Positions 21,057 to 30,446 of a stretch of 64,000 nucleotides of DNA are shown piece by piece (within the stretch, counting starts at the first letter, position 1; each line of letters starts with the position of its first letter). Source of the DNA: Symsagittifera roscoffensis. Its lineage: Eukaryota > Xenacoelomorpha > Acoela > Convolutidae. The stretch covers positions 38,463,649-38,527,648 of the forward strand of contig NC_087068.1 in assembly GCF_963678635.1 (NCBI RefSeq), in the 5' to 3' direction. Below the pieces are notes generated by a model that had not been told where the DNA came from, made no database searches, and worked only from the letters and a program-made list of their open reading frames with translations. The translations under genes and the position numbers were made by a program.

Positions 21057-21659
21057 TCTGAGCTCGGATCAATAATTTTTAGGTCGAAAAGAATAAAATT
21101 GCGGAAAAAGTTAGGCGGAACCTATAAGAGACAAATTTTTTGACTTTAGAAAAAAGACGTTTTGATTAATAACTTTGGAACTATTGGGCATATCGAGTTG
21201 ATCTTGGTATCAATAGATCAGAAATTAACTGAGCTTACTGATAGGGACAAAAGTTTTTCGAAAAAGTAAGCGTGAAAATTTTTTGAGATTGTTTTTAACA
21301 AATTCACCTATTTGGAGGGTAGACCCTTCACGTTTTGTAAATTTTTTTTAGAAAAGCCCTCACACCACTACCAAAAGGTAACAGCGGTTGAATAGAGTAA
21401 CTTTAGGCTGATCTAGACGAAAAGGGGAGGCTAAAGGCACAAGAAAACCTTAATCGAGCCGAAGTTGGGCTAGCGATAAGATTCTTCACCGTTAGCGTGA
21501 ATTGTCAAATAAGAGGCTTAACTTCAATCCGGAAGGGTCAAGGAAAGCAGTACATACCCTTCCTAGTTATTTGAAAAAGCAATATCGCATCGGAGAACGT
21601 ATCCGGAGGGGTATAGGTTGAAAGAAGGAAATCTCCGAAAAGCTACTATTACGAACCAG

Positions 21660-21804
21660 AGGGCTCCCAATCCGGAGGGGTCTTATATTTGCTAATTCGG
21701 AGGGGTCCCAATCCGGAGGGGTCTTATATTTGCTAATTCAGAGGGGTCCCAATCTGGTGGGGTCCCAATCCGGAGGGCTCTAAATTTTGTTAGTCCGGAA
21801 GGGT

Positions 21805-21846
<42 letters not shown>

Positions 21847-21860
21847 TCCAATCCGGAGGG
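21660..21860 (+). repeat. Cluster of CCGGAGGGG-type repeats and (TA)n in E3 leader
   Basis: Same repeat cluster as in E2 with small differences and a longer TA tract in the middle. Confidence 0.8.
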
Positions 21861-22651
21861 GTATTATTTTTTTAAAGGACTTAGATAAACGGAAGAAAGA
21901 CTAAAGTGAGAGGTATTAGGTTATTAGCAGACAGGCTAGGAATCAGTGACTGCACTGGTAACTTGTCTTTCAACAAAAACCAGACCAAAACAAAACAGTT
22001 CCGAACTCGGATATTCGCGACACTAAGTCTAAACTAAAGAGAGCGTAATTCATTGGTGCGGATTGACACCCAATACGTTTTTTTTGAAAAGTGACTGCCC
22101 TGAGGATTTTAGTAGGTCTAGCTCGGGCAGTCCGAAGGCAGATAGGTAACACAGTACGCGGTGGGTGCAATAGACGCCCACTTGAGAAAAATACTGCCTT
22201 CAAAGTTTTGTCTGTTTGGTGCAGCACCGAGCAGGGAAACCTTTTTCTTTAAAATTTAAGTTCGAATATTGTACTGCGACCAACTAAAAGTACAATACAC
22301 ATACGTTTTTTATAGAGGTATTCATATTCTGTCATTATATATATTTTTTTGTTGTTTGTTTTTGATTTTAAATCAACATAAACTGTGTTTGATTGGGTAG
22401 TGAGTACACTATCTTTTAAATTGACTGATAACATCATATTGTGCTAGTACTCAAATCTTACGACCGATAATCGGTTAGTGTGAATAAATTATATACAAAA
22501 CTGTACTCTGATAACATACAGGGATTCGTGATCACTATTTAATATAATCTTGTGAAATTTATTGTGTTGTGTCATTATTATTGGTGGTCAAACTATAAGG
22601 TCACTAGCAATCGAATTAAGTGTATAGGCATTAGGAAGTGACAGATTGAGA

Positions 22652-23710
22652 ATGAGTCTAGACAAGTCGAGGATACCTAAACGAGGTGATAGCTCTAGGA
22701 AATTCATACCTAAAACGCAAAGAAAAACAATGACCGACCCTTTTGTGGATCGGATCAAACGAGCCCGGAGCGACAAAGGGGAGATGGTTTCAGGCAGAAT
22801 GGTTGAAACAAGGAGTCAGAAGACCTCAGAAGAGCAAAAAGAACTGTTAGAAGTAGAGGTCAATACGGACCATGCCATGAACGAGAACCAGGAAGTACAT
22901 GGACTGGAAGGGAGAGGCAGAAGGCTGGCGAGTGAAACTACTCCAGTAGAACAAGGCCATGATTTTGCCACTTCCACCGGGACATTGGATCGAGAGGAGA
23001 TGTCGGAACTGTCTCATCTCCCGACATCTCATCTGAAATAGCGGCAACTAGAAGATCTCCAACAGACAACACTATGATGGCAGGCGGGACTGAGAAACAA
23101 ACAACGTCATCATCGTTCTCAGAAAGAACGAGGAACACCTTAGGAAACATCTTTCCATTCACCATGGGAGGGGGCGCAGGAAATGAAGGTGAATCCCAGG
23201 AGGAGGAGGACGGAGAAGAGCAAGTGGATTTTGGATCTCAAGTCAGCCTCAATAGTTCGACCCAGGAGAATGAGGCATACGTCGAAAGAGAGTCTGGAAC
23301 CATGGACAAAATTGGTGTGGTGAGAACGATAAGCAAAGAGGTAAACACAACGGGCCAGTCGAGAGGCTTCGCGATTATGACAAATTCAGAGCCGCGAACT
23401 GGGGAGAGTAGAAACAGAGGGCTAGGCAACGCATTGGTGGATCCCGAGTTGGATAATGAAAAGACGTCGAGGCAGATAGTCAAGGCCCGAATCTCGACCA
23501 GCACGAAGCTTTCTGGGACAAACAAGGTTACACCGCCACTAGTGACGCCACTCGTGGATAACGGGGCAGCACTAGAAGAAGCCTTGAACAACATAGTGGA
23601 CAGTTTAGGAGAACAAAATGAACAGATGTCCATAAGAATGAGTGAGCTAGAAAGAGCAGTTCACATTGAAAGAGAAAGTCTGCGGGAAGAAATAAACCGC
23701 AATAGACAAG
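22652..23710 (+). pseudogene. E3 gag N-terminal region
   Basis: Frame 22652-23041 (basic, MSLDKSRIPKRG start) and then frame 23074-23710 (acidic GEEQVDFGSQ, then SELERAVHIERESLREE coiled coil). The two frames are separated by a frameshift around 22990-23040 at the same place as in E2. At 23711 the frame is broken by a deletion that removes about 80 coiled-coil residues found in E2 and an unknown amount more. Gag of this family is thus unusually long at its N-terminus. Confidence 0.75.
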
Positions 23711-24487
23711 AAGCAATATCAGCGTGATACAGCCGAGAAAATCTTCGAAATCTTGTTAAACCGTTTTGGATCAGGGGTGCAGGGGCACCAAGCAATGATG
23801 CGCTTCGAGAAACGGAGACAACGGGAAGATGAAACGATAGACAAGTTTCTAGACGACTTGGAAATGCTGAGAAGACGCAGCCAAGCGGATAAGTCAAACC
23901 GAAGGATGAACCTGGCAGTAGCCTCAAAATTCATCGATGGTGTGAAGAATGATGAACTTCGAACAATGCTAGCAACGCATTACACACCACTATCAACCAA
24001 CGCGCCAACACCAGAGGAGTTGAGGCTCAAGTCAAAAGAGTATCTTTTGTTGAAACCTCCTTCGAGATCTGGATACTACAAGAACAATTATGGCAATTTT
24101 AACAACAGACCAGCAAACCAAGGGAACAATTGGTACAAACCGAGGGATGATATGGACAAGAGACGCTCTTGTGCCAATTGCAGTTCAACGGACCATCATG
24201 TGTCGGCATGCCCAACTTACAAACAAGGCATGAAAGCAATAGGCTTTAGCCTCGAGGACGAAGATGCGTCAGAATTGGACCATGAGGATTTCATGAGAGG
24301 AGTAATTGCAAAATTCGGCCCGAGGTGTTTATTTTGCAACTTGGAAGGTCATTTTAAATCAGATTGTCCGCAATTCTGGGTTGCAGTGGCAGACATCAAG
24401 CTTCCAAGGCATGAAGAAGCTTTGTCAGGAGTGAAAGCCAGCAAGGCTCGCCTGTTGAGTGAAGCGGAGGCACGCAGAAAAGATTGA
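23711..24487 (+). pseudogene. E3 gag C-terminal region with two CCHC zinc knuckles
   Basis: From the deletion junction the frame reads QYQRDTAEKIFEILLNRFG, a capsid C-terminal-like segment with KRRQREDETIDKFLDDLEML. Two CX2CX4HX4C knuckles follow: CANCSSTDHHVSAC (24170-24211) and CLFCNLEGHFKSDC (24326-24367), separated by about 38 residues. Knuckles bind element RNA during packaging. The frame ends at 24487 and overlaps the next frame by 4 bases. The wide spacing of the knuckles is shared with E4 (40011-40210). Confidence 0.85.
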
Positions 24488-25832
24488 ATTCGTTAAGTGA
24501 TAATAAACAGGTTCGCTTAGTAGCGAATCCAAATAGTCAGAGTTCGGCGAATTTAGGCCGGAGCTTCTCGGTAACGCGAAACGGACTGTGTGTCAGTGTG
24601 TTATTGAACACACTGGACACCACGGTTTCAATCCAGCGTGGAAAGAAGCTTGGCTACGCTTTGCCGATGAGGACCGACTATGAGGAGACACAAAACTTGA
24701 AGAAACATAGTGTGAAAGACTGTCCTTACCATGCTAGTAAAGATAAAATTTTAAAGAGGATTAATGAATTAAAATCTATTCATAAATTTTTTTCAATGAA
24801 ATCCGAAACGGACGACGGCTTATCAAGCTGCTCGAATTTTCCGGATCGCCCCTCGTCATGTGAACTAGAATCTGACAAACCGGTTTTGCCAGAGATAAAA
24901 CATTTAAAAGGGAAAATAGGTGAGGGAGATTTCAATAAATTGCGGGACCTCCAAAATTGGAACGCAGATGTATTTTCAAAACATAAGGCGGATATCGGTT
25001 GCTGTAATTTCGTCGAACACGAAATCGAACTTGAAGAGGGCGCCGTTCCCCACAGGGAAGGCGCAAGACGAATTACTCCACACAAATCGGAAGCGTGCCG
25101 AGCGGAAATAGAAATGTTGCTTGAATACGACATGATAGAACCCTCGAAATTGCCATGGGCCTGCGGGGTAGTAATGGCGAAAAAGAAAGGGGGCAGCTTA
25201 GATTTTGTTGCGACTTTCGTTACTTGAAAGCGGTAACAATTAAAGATGCGTACCCGATACCGCGGATAGACGAGAGCCTCTCTAAGCTCGGTGATGCCAA
25301 GTTCTTCACCACATTGGACTTGGGTTCTGCCTTCTGGCAGGTCCCTCTGCGGAAGAAGGATAGAGAGAAAATCGGATTCGCGTGCGAATTGGGATTCTAC
25401 CAGTGGAAGAGGATGCCCTCCGGCTTGTGCAATGCAACGGCCACTTTTCAAAGACTGATGGCTCAGGTTTTGACGAGAGTGATCAAGAAGTACGGGAATC
25501 TCGTGATATGTTACGTGGATGACGTAGTCATAGCGACACCGACCCTGGAAGACCACATTGATAGGCTCGATGAGGTCTTTGGATGCATGAAAAGAGCAGG
25601 ATTGAAGTGCAAACCATCGAAATGTGAAATACTTAGGGATTCGATTAAGTACCTGGGAAGAATGGTGGACAGGCATGCTGTGAGACCGGACCCGGAAGCA
25701 GTGGAAAGAGTGTTGACATGCAAAGCTCCCAGAACGGACACACAGCTCCTGAGCTTCCTAGGGTTTGCCAATTACTACCGGGAGTTCATAAAAAGATATG
25801 CGGACAAGGTGTATCCGATGCAAAAGCTATAG
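24484..25832 (+). pseudogene. E3 pol: pre-RT linker and reverse transcriptase (protease absent)
   Basis: Frame 24484-25227 has the linker (VSIQRGKKLGYALP), the RT N-terminus (RRITPHKSEACRAEIEMLLE, CGVVMAKKKGG) and then shifts by one base in a G run at about 25190. Frame 25155-25832 carries the palm: FCCDFRYLKAVTIKDAYPIP, FFTTLDLGSAFWQVPL, FACELGFYQWKRMPSGLCNA, the catalytic YVDD at 25512-25523 and LGFANYYREFIKRYADKVYP. A TAG at 25830-25832 interrupts it in-frame with RNase H. No aspartic protease DTG lies between gag and this linker, although the relative E4 has one, so it was lost by deletion at about 24487. Confidence 0.92.
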
Positions 25833-26963
25833 CGCAACAAAGGGAAAAAGTTCGAATGGAACAATGAAGCACAACTTGCCTTCGAGAACTTAAAGCGGGA
25901 ACTGTGCGAAGCGCCAGTGCTAGGCATGCCTACAGAAAAGGGCATGTATGTTCTTGACACAGACGCATCGGTAGTAGCCATCTCAGGAATATTGCATCAA
26001 GAGCTAGAATGGAACGGAAGAACGGTTCTCCGTCCCATTGCATACGGCAGCAAGGTCTTGAGTGACACAGAGATGAAATATGGCGCACCAAAAGCAGAAT
26101 TGTTTGCAGTAGTCACTTTCGTGGAAAAGTACCGTGCGTACTTGGGGAGCGCTCCCTTCAAGTTACGCGTGGACAACAGAGCGTTATCTTGGTTGAAGAC
26201 CTACTCGATGGATCAGAGTTATATTGGTAGATGGATAGTAAGATTGGATGGCTACCATATGATAATCGAACAAAGGATGCGTGATAAACACCAGAATGCT
26301 GACAGCCTCAGCAAGAAAATTGAGTTCTATGAAAGATTGGAGCAGAAGCAGGCCAATCAGGCGGAAATAAAGGAGGGATTCTCGTTTCTCGACAAAGAAA
26401 CTTATGAAGCGCTTCCCTTAACGAGATGGTTGGATAAGTCTGGACATCCAATTCCAGGGCATCCTGAGTTACCTGTAGAGAAAGCAGCCGAGATAAAGAT
26501 CCTATCCAAGGGGGACCCGGTCCCCTTGGATCTGTTGCTGCGCTCGAATCTGGTCCAGCAAGAACTCTCTCGCATGAACATAAACAGCCTCTCATTATTG
26601 GATAAAACGGTGCAGGTCACACCGCAAGTGATGCGGATGCTGGGTGGATTGTTAGAAAGAGAAGTGACCAGAGATGACCCCGAGTGGACAGCAGCAGTGG
26701 CATCGCTAACAGTCAGTGAGAAGGTGAAGATCATGCTGTCCAGACGACAGCACGCAGAGAACGAGAGGGATTGTAGGACAATAGTTCAGCAACTAGTATC
26801 CTCAATACCCCACGAGATTTTAAACAGTACTTCTCACGGACAGAAAGAACAGGGGAGCAGCAAACGAAAGAAAATCGTCACCTTTCTGGACCAGGATAAG
26901 GAAGGTGAAAAGGTAGAACAAAATCTGCTGCAAGACTATTTGTCCGGGAAGACGAATGATTAG
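25833..26963 (+). pseudogene. E3 pol: RNase H and connection domain
   Basis: Continues in the RT frame after the TAG. Segments: FEWNNEAQLAFENLKREL, MYVLDTDASVVAISGIL (first catalytic Asp), PIAYGSKVLSDTEMKYGAPK, ELFAVVTFVEKYRAYL (Glu), FKLRVDNRALSWL (Asp) and HQNADSLSKK (HxNADxLS). This is a complete Ty3/gypsy RNase H. About 210 further residues without a known domain run to another in-frame TAG at 26961-26963. Confidence 0.9.
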
Positions 26964-27653
26964 AAGAACCAGCGATCACAAGATCAACACCCGGGACAAG
27001 AAAGTTTGTCCGGGGAGTCTGAGATAGACGAAAAAATTCCTGATGAGAAACAGGACCTAGAGAACAAGGTTTTGTCCGGGGAGTTCAGATGGATGCGAAG
27101 AAGGCACAGACATGATCTGGAGGAGCGTGCAGTCTCCAGCACAACCTCTTCAACGGATGACAATTCCCGAAACTCAGGAATGGACACCTATTCAGAAAGA
27201 AACTCGAGCTCGGGATCAGAACTGTCCGAACTAGCGATCCACACACTACTAGTGGGAACTGGGGCAAGGGATCTAGACAGAGAGGTGTACCAGGATCCTG
27301 ACAGCGATCGCTACCTTATACCAAGCGAAAGAGTCTTTGACAACGCAGCGGAGGATTTGGAGAAAATAGCGATATCGAAACGTTCGATAAGTTTGTTGCC
27401 GCAGAAACAGTTAGTCAGGACTGATCTTCAGCCGTTTAAACAAGAAACACAGCCGTTGGCGAAGATTTGGTGCGTTAAGATGGAAGAAGACACACACCAT
27501 CCCAATGAGCTGAATAGTCAGATGAGGGTCATGAAGACGTACTTGAAGGCGAGATACAGACTCTCGGATCTTCTCAGGGCGCAGAGAAATGATCGCATGA
27601 CAAGCGTGCTCCGGATAAAGTGGACCTCGAGGAAGATAGTTATCGCATCCTGA
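26964..27653 (+). pseudogene. E3 pol: long linker between RNase H and integrase
   Basis: In the same frame as RNase H. The sequence is charged and Ser-rich, with no known domain; it ends with RYRLSDLLRAQRNDRMTSV just before integrase, a segment that has a counterpart in E4. It is much longer than the usual gypsy RH-IN tether. A frameshift near 27620-27640 moves the reading into the integrase frame. The 13-mer TTTGTCCGGGGAG occurs twice here (27005, 27071). Confidence 0.7.
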
Positions 27654-29373
27654 GACAGTACTTCATGCAGAAGGAAGGGAGGTTATATTTGAACAAGGAC
27701 GGGATTGTGGCTTGCAAAAGAAGAGAAGAAGACAGAGTCCTATACAAGTATAACGCGATAGTGTTACCGCAACTCTACCAGACAGAACTATTTTTCAGGT
27801 CGCATGATCAGATGGGCCATCAGGGGATCGATAAAGTATATCAGAGGATCCTGAAGCGCTTTGAGTGGCCTGGAATGAAAAAGGCATGCGAGAAGTGGGT
27901 AACAGCATGTCTGTCATGCCAACAGGTCAAGGACCCAAGGAAAATGCGATTTCCTTTACAATCGATCGATTCGTCTGAATTCAATGAGGTGGTGCAGATA
28001 GATCACCAGAAGATATGCATGACAGACAGTGGTTATAATCAGGTGTTGGTCATGATAGATCATTTTACGAAGTATGCAAAGGCCGTGCCCTGCATAACTG
28101 CCTCGGCGGAAGAGACATGCGACCACCTGATCAATACGTGGATAGCGAGACATGGTTGTCCGATGACGTTTAAATCGGATAATGGAACAACTCTCGTAGG
28201 AGAGCTCACGAAAGAGCTTATGAGACGCTCACAGGTCGCTCAGGCTCACTCCACGACATACCACCCTCAGACGAATGGCTTAGTGGAAAGACAAAATAGG
28301 ACGTTAGTGTGGATGCTGAGAGTATATTGTTCCAGGTACATGACCGATTGGGACAGATACCTTCCACAGTTCATGGGAGCATATAACTGCACGCAACACT
28401 CTACCACCGGAGTCAGTCCACACATGATGCTAACTGGACACGAGAAGTCTTTACCCTTAACCTTTTTCTACCCAGAGTATGAGGGAAAGAAAACGTCTCC
28501 ACAGGTCTACGTGAGGGATGTGATCAGACGCCAACAGGAGTTGAACGATTTGTGTAGACAAAATACTCAGCAAGCACAGGCAAGGCAGAGGAAAAGATTC
28601 GACAAGAAAGCAGCTGGTGCAAAGGCTTACTCGGTGGGAGACTACGTATGGGTATTTCAGAACGTTATACGAAAAAGCTCCTGAAAAAATGGAGGGGACC
28701 CTTCATGATTACAGAGGTGCACCAGGTGGGACGCTTTTATAGACTGAGTACTGGCCGAGCCGCCCACTACGAGAACATCAAGCCACACAATCCATCGACA
28801 GAAGACTGGTGTATACCTGCAGATATGGAAGAAGGGGATTATCTATTGATAGACCCTGCTTGTGAGGTCAGCGAGAAGGGCACCAGGGAGAAGAATGATG
28901 GAAACGAAGTCGTGGAGGAAGGAACGGATACACCGCTGGACCTGGATCCAAACGAGGTGATCGAGACAGATGATGAAACCTTACCCTACGCAGAGGAAGA
29001 TTGGCAGGATCCCGAACAGATAGAGTTTCCCAAGAATTTGGAACCGGATCTTCCGTTCACGATACAGACTCGTCAGAAGGACGGGACAGCACCCAGAAAG
29101 AAATACAATCCTTACGGTGACGACTTTGTAGTGGATAGGATAGATCTGAAGAAGATAGTGGAGGAAGTAGTGGGTCTAGAAGAAATAACTGTGTCACAAG
29201 ACATTGAGATAGTCGATGATCACGATGATGAGTGGGTCGACGACCGGTCGAACCCCGAGGTAGAATTCGACGACGAGCAACAGCAGTCATATGAACAAGA
29301 CTTGACGAATACATCAATACCGAACGAGATGATCCTTCCTGGGCTGCTCAGGAAGGACGACTACTCATTCTAG
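27620..29373 (+). pseudogene. E3 pol: integrase with GPY/F module and acidic tail
   Basis: Frame 27620-28684: HHCC zinc-binding domain (HDQMGH ... CLSC, 27803-27919), catalytic core with Asp at 28001 (VQIDHQKI), Asp at 28178 (FKSDNGTT) and Glu at 28286 (TNGLVERQNR), giving DD35E spacing. After a one-base shift near 28660, frame 28648-29373 holds KKWRGPFMITEV, a GPY/F-type C-terminal module, then a 150-residue acidic tail (for example VDDHDDEWVDD in modified order) to the stop at 29371-29373. Integrase joins the cDNA ends to host DNA. All catalytic residues are intact; only the frameshift breaks the protein. Confidence 0.93.
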
Positions 29374-29399
29374 CTTCTAACCTCGATTTGATACCCGGT

Positions 29400-30053
29400 A
29401 TGCGATTGACGGGGACGTCGATGGATATTTTTGTCCGGGGAGTGGGGGTAGGACTTACCCACACTGAAAACTTGATAATAAAAAAATTAAGATCAGCAAG
29501 AGAAACAGGAGACTTAGAAGCAGAAACAGGCGAAGAACCTAAGAAACCTGACATAGGTAGGGTAGTTGAGTCATATTTTAACTTACCGAATGAATATTCA
29601 AGTAAGATAATACTAACAGACAGTGATTTCATACTCACAAATAAAACATGTGCGATAGCAATCACAGCAGACATGAGTTTTAGGACAGCGTTAGCGGCAT
29701 ATTTTAAGAGAGAAAATAAAAACATAGAGTTCCTTTGGAAGCAACAACCAGGAATAGGGGGCGTAGCAGCCTTACCTCCGACGGCGTCACAGATACCGGT
29801 AAAATACCTATGCTTCTTGGTAATGAGGGCGACGGAGAAGCAGCACGTGGACCCAGAGAACCTAGTCTTATCCTTGACGAGGCTGAGGGACTTCCTCGTG
29901 GAAATGGACGTGAAGGAGCTCTCGCTTCCAGTGTACGATCCAAACAGAGGACGACTGCATCCTCGGGAATTGTACGCGCTTGTACACGTGATATTTTCTG
30001 ATACTAATGTACAAGTATACTTACATAAGAAATATTACTCAAGTATAGGCTGA
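29400..30053 (+). CDS. Macro-domain-like protein ORF of E3 (217 aa)
   Basis: An intact frame starts at an ATG 26 bases after the pol stop, in a different frame. Residues about 60-217 follow the pattern of a macro (ADP-ribose-binding) domain of the TARG1/Poa1-like type: ITADMSFRTALAAYFKR (in place of S.D..MG.GIA..FK), then QQPGIGGVAALPP, YLCFLVMRATEKQ (in place of yLvTK), LVLSLTRLRDFLVEMDV, ELSLPVYDPNRGRL (in place of the lAiPrIGCGLDGL loop), and a final VHVIFSDTNVQVYL strand. The glycine loop and the catalytic Asp of TARG1 are not kept, so hydrolase activity is doubtful. The first 60 residues are unrelated. The ORF occupies the position where errantivirus-type elements carry env, but no signal peptide or membrane segment is seen. 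Known: macro domains bind ADP-ribose. Inferred: domain assignment, by pattern only. Confidence 0.6.
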   Translation: MRLTGTSMDIFVRGVGVGLTHTENLIIKKLRSARETGDLEAETGEEPKKPDIGRVVESYFNLPNEYSSKIILTDSDFILTNKTCAIAITADMSFRTALAAYFKRENKNIEFLWKQQPGIGGVAALPPTASQIPVKYLCFLVMRATEKQHVDPENLVLSLTRLRDFLVEMDVKELSLPVYDPNRGRLHPRELYALVHVIFSDTNVQVYLHKKYYSSIG

Positions 30054-30446
30054 GTGACGTGCGAGAGGGTGTTAGGCTAAAGTCTAAGTTGTATGTAATG
30101 TATGATATGTGTGCTATGTTATGTTATGTGTTAGGTTATTAAGATCGTGGGTAAGAAGGGGTTAGTGACCATGAACAACTGAATGATGATCTTAGGAATA
30201 CATCCAAAGTTTGGACTGTCCAATCTTAGGTCGAATTCCAAAATTTTAGAGACCGATTGATTTTAATAAATTTTAGGATAAATGTTTTTCTATCTGGACT
30301 GTTTTTAAGCAGATTTTAACGATATATGTTAAGGTGAAACTGACAAGTGTGACATTTGTGACTTCTTTTCTAGATCCTCATTGATCATTTAATTACTCAC
30401 TTGAGTCAAACCTTTGAATCAAAACGAATCGAACTTGAAGAACAGA
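30054..30446 (+). other. Intercistronic region with candidate splice acceptor
   Basis: No gene. A T-rich stretch (TATGTTATGTTATGTGTTAGG) is here noted only as repeated TATGT units. A pyrimidine tract ending GACTTCTTTTCTAG (30360-30374) looks like a 3' splice site, 73 bases before the ATG of the next ORF, suggesting that downstream ORFs are expressed from a spliced subgenomic RNA. Confidence 0.5.

Larger units (their letters stand above)
19664..22651 (+). other. E3 untranslated leader (about 3 kb)
   Basis: Candidate primer-binding site (TGGCGCTCCTGGG) 12 bases after the LTR, then about 3 kb without a supported gene up to the gag ATG at 22652. It contains single and clustered CCGGAGGGG-type motifs (20221-20265, 20485, 20959, 21525, 21600, 21660-21860) and an extended (TA)n run (about 21808-21843; about twice as long as in E2). 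Such a long leader is unusual for gypsy elements. Confidence 0.7.

Noticed and set aside
24780-25676. 298-codon minus-strand frame
   Set aside because: Antisense of the E3 reverse transcriptase; no homology of its own.
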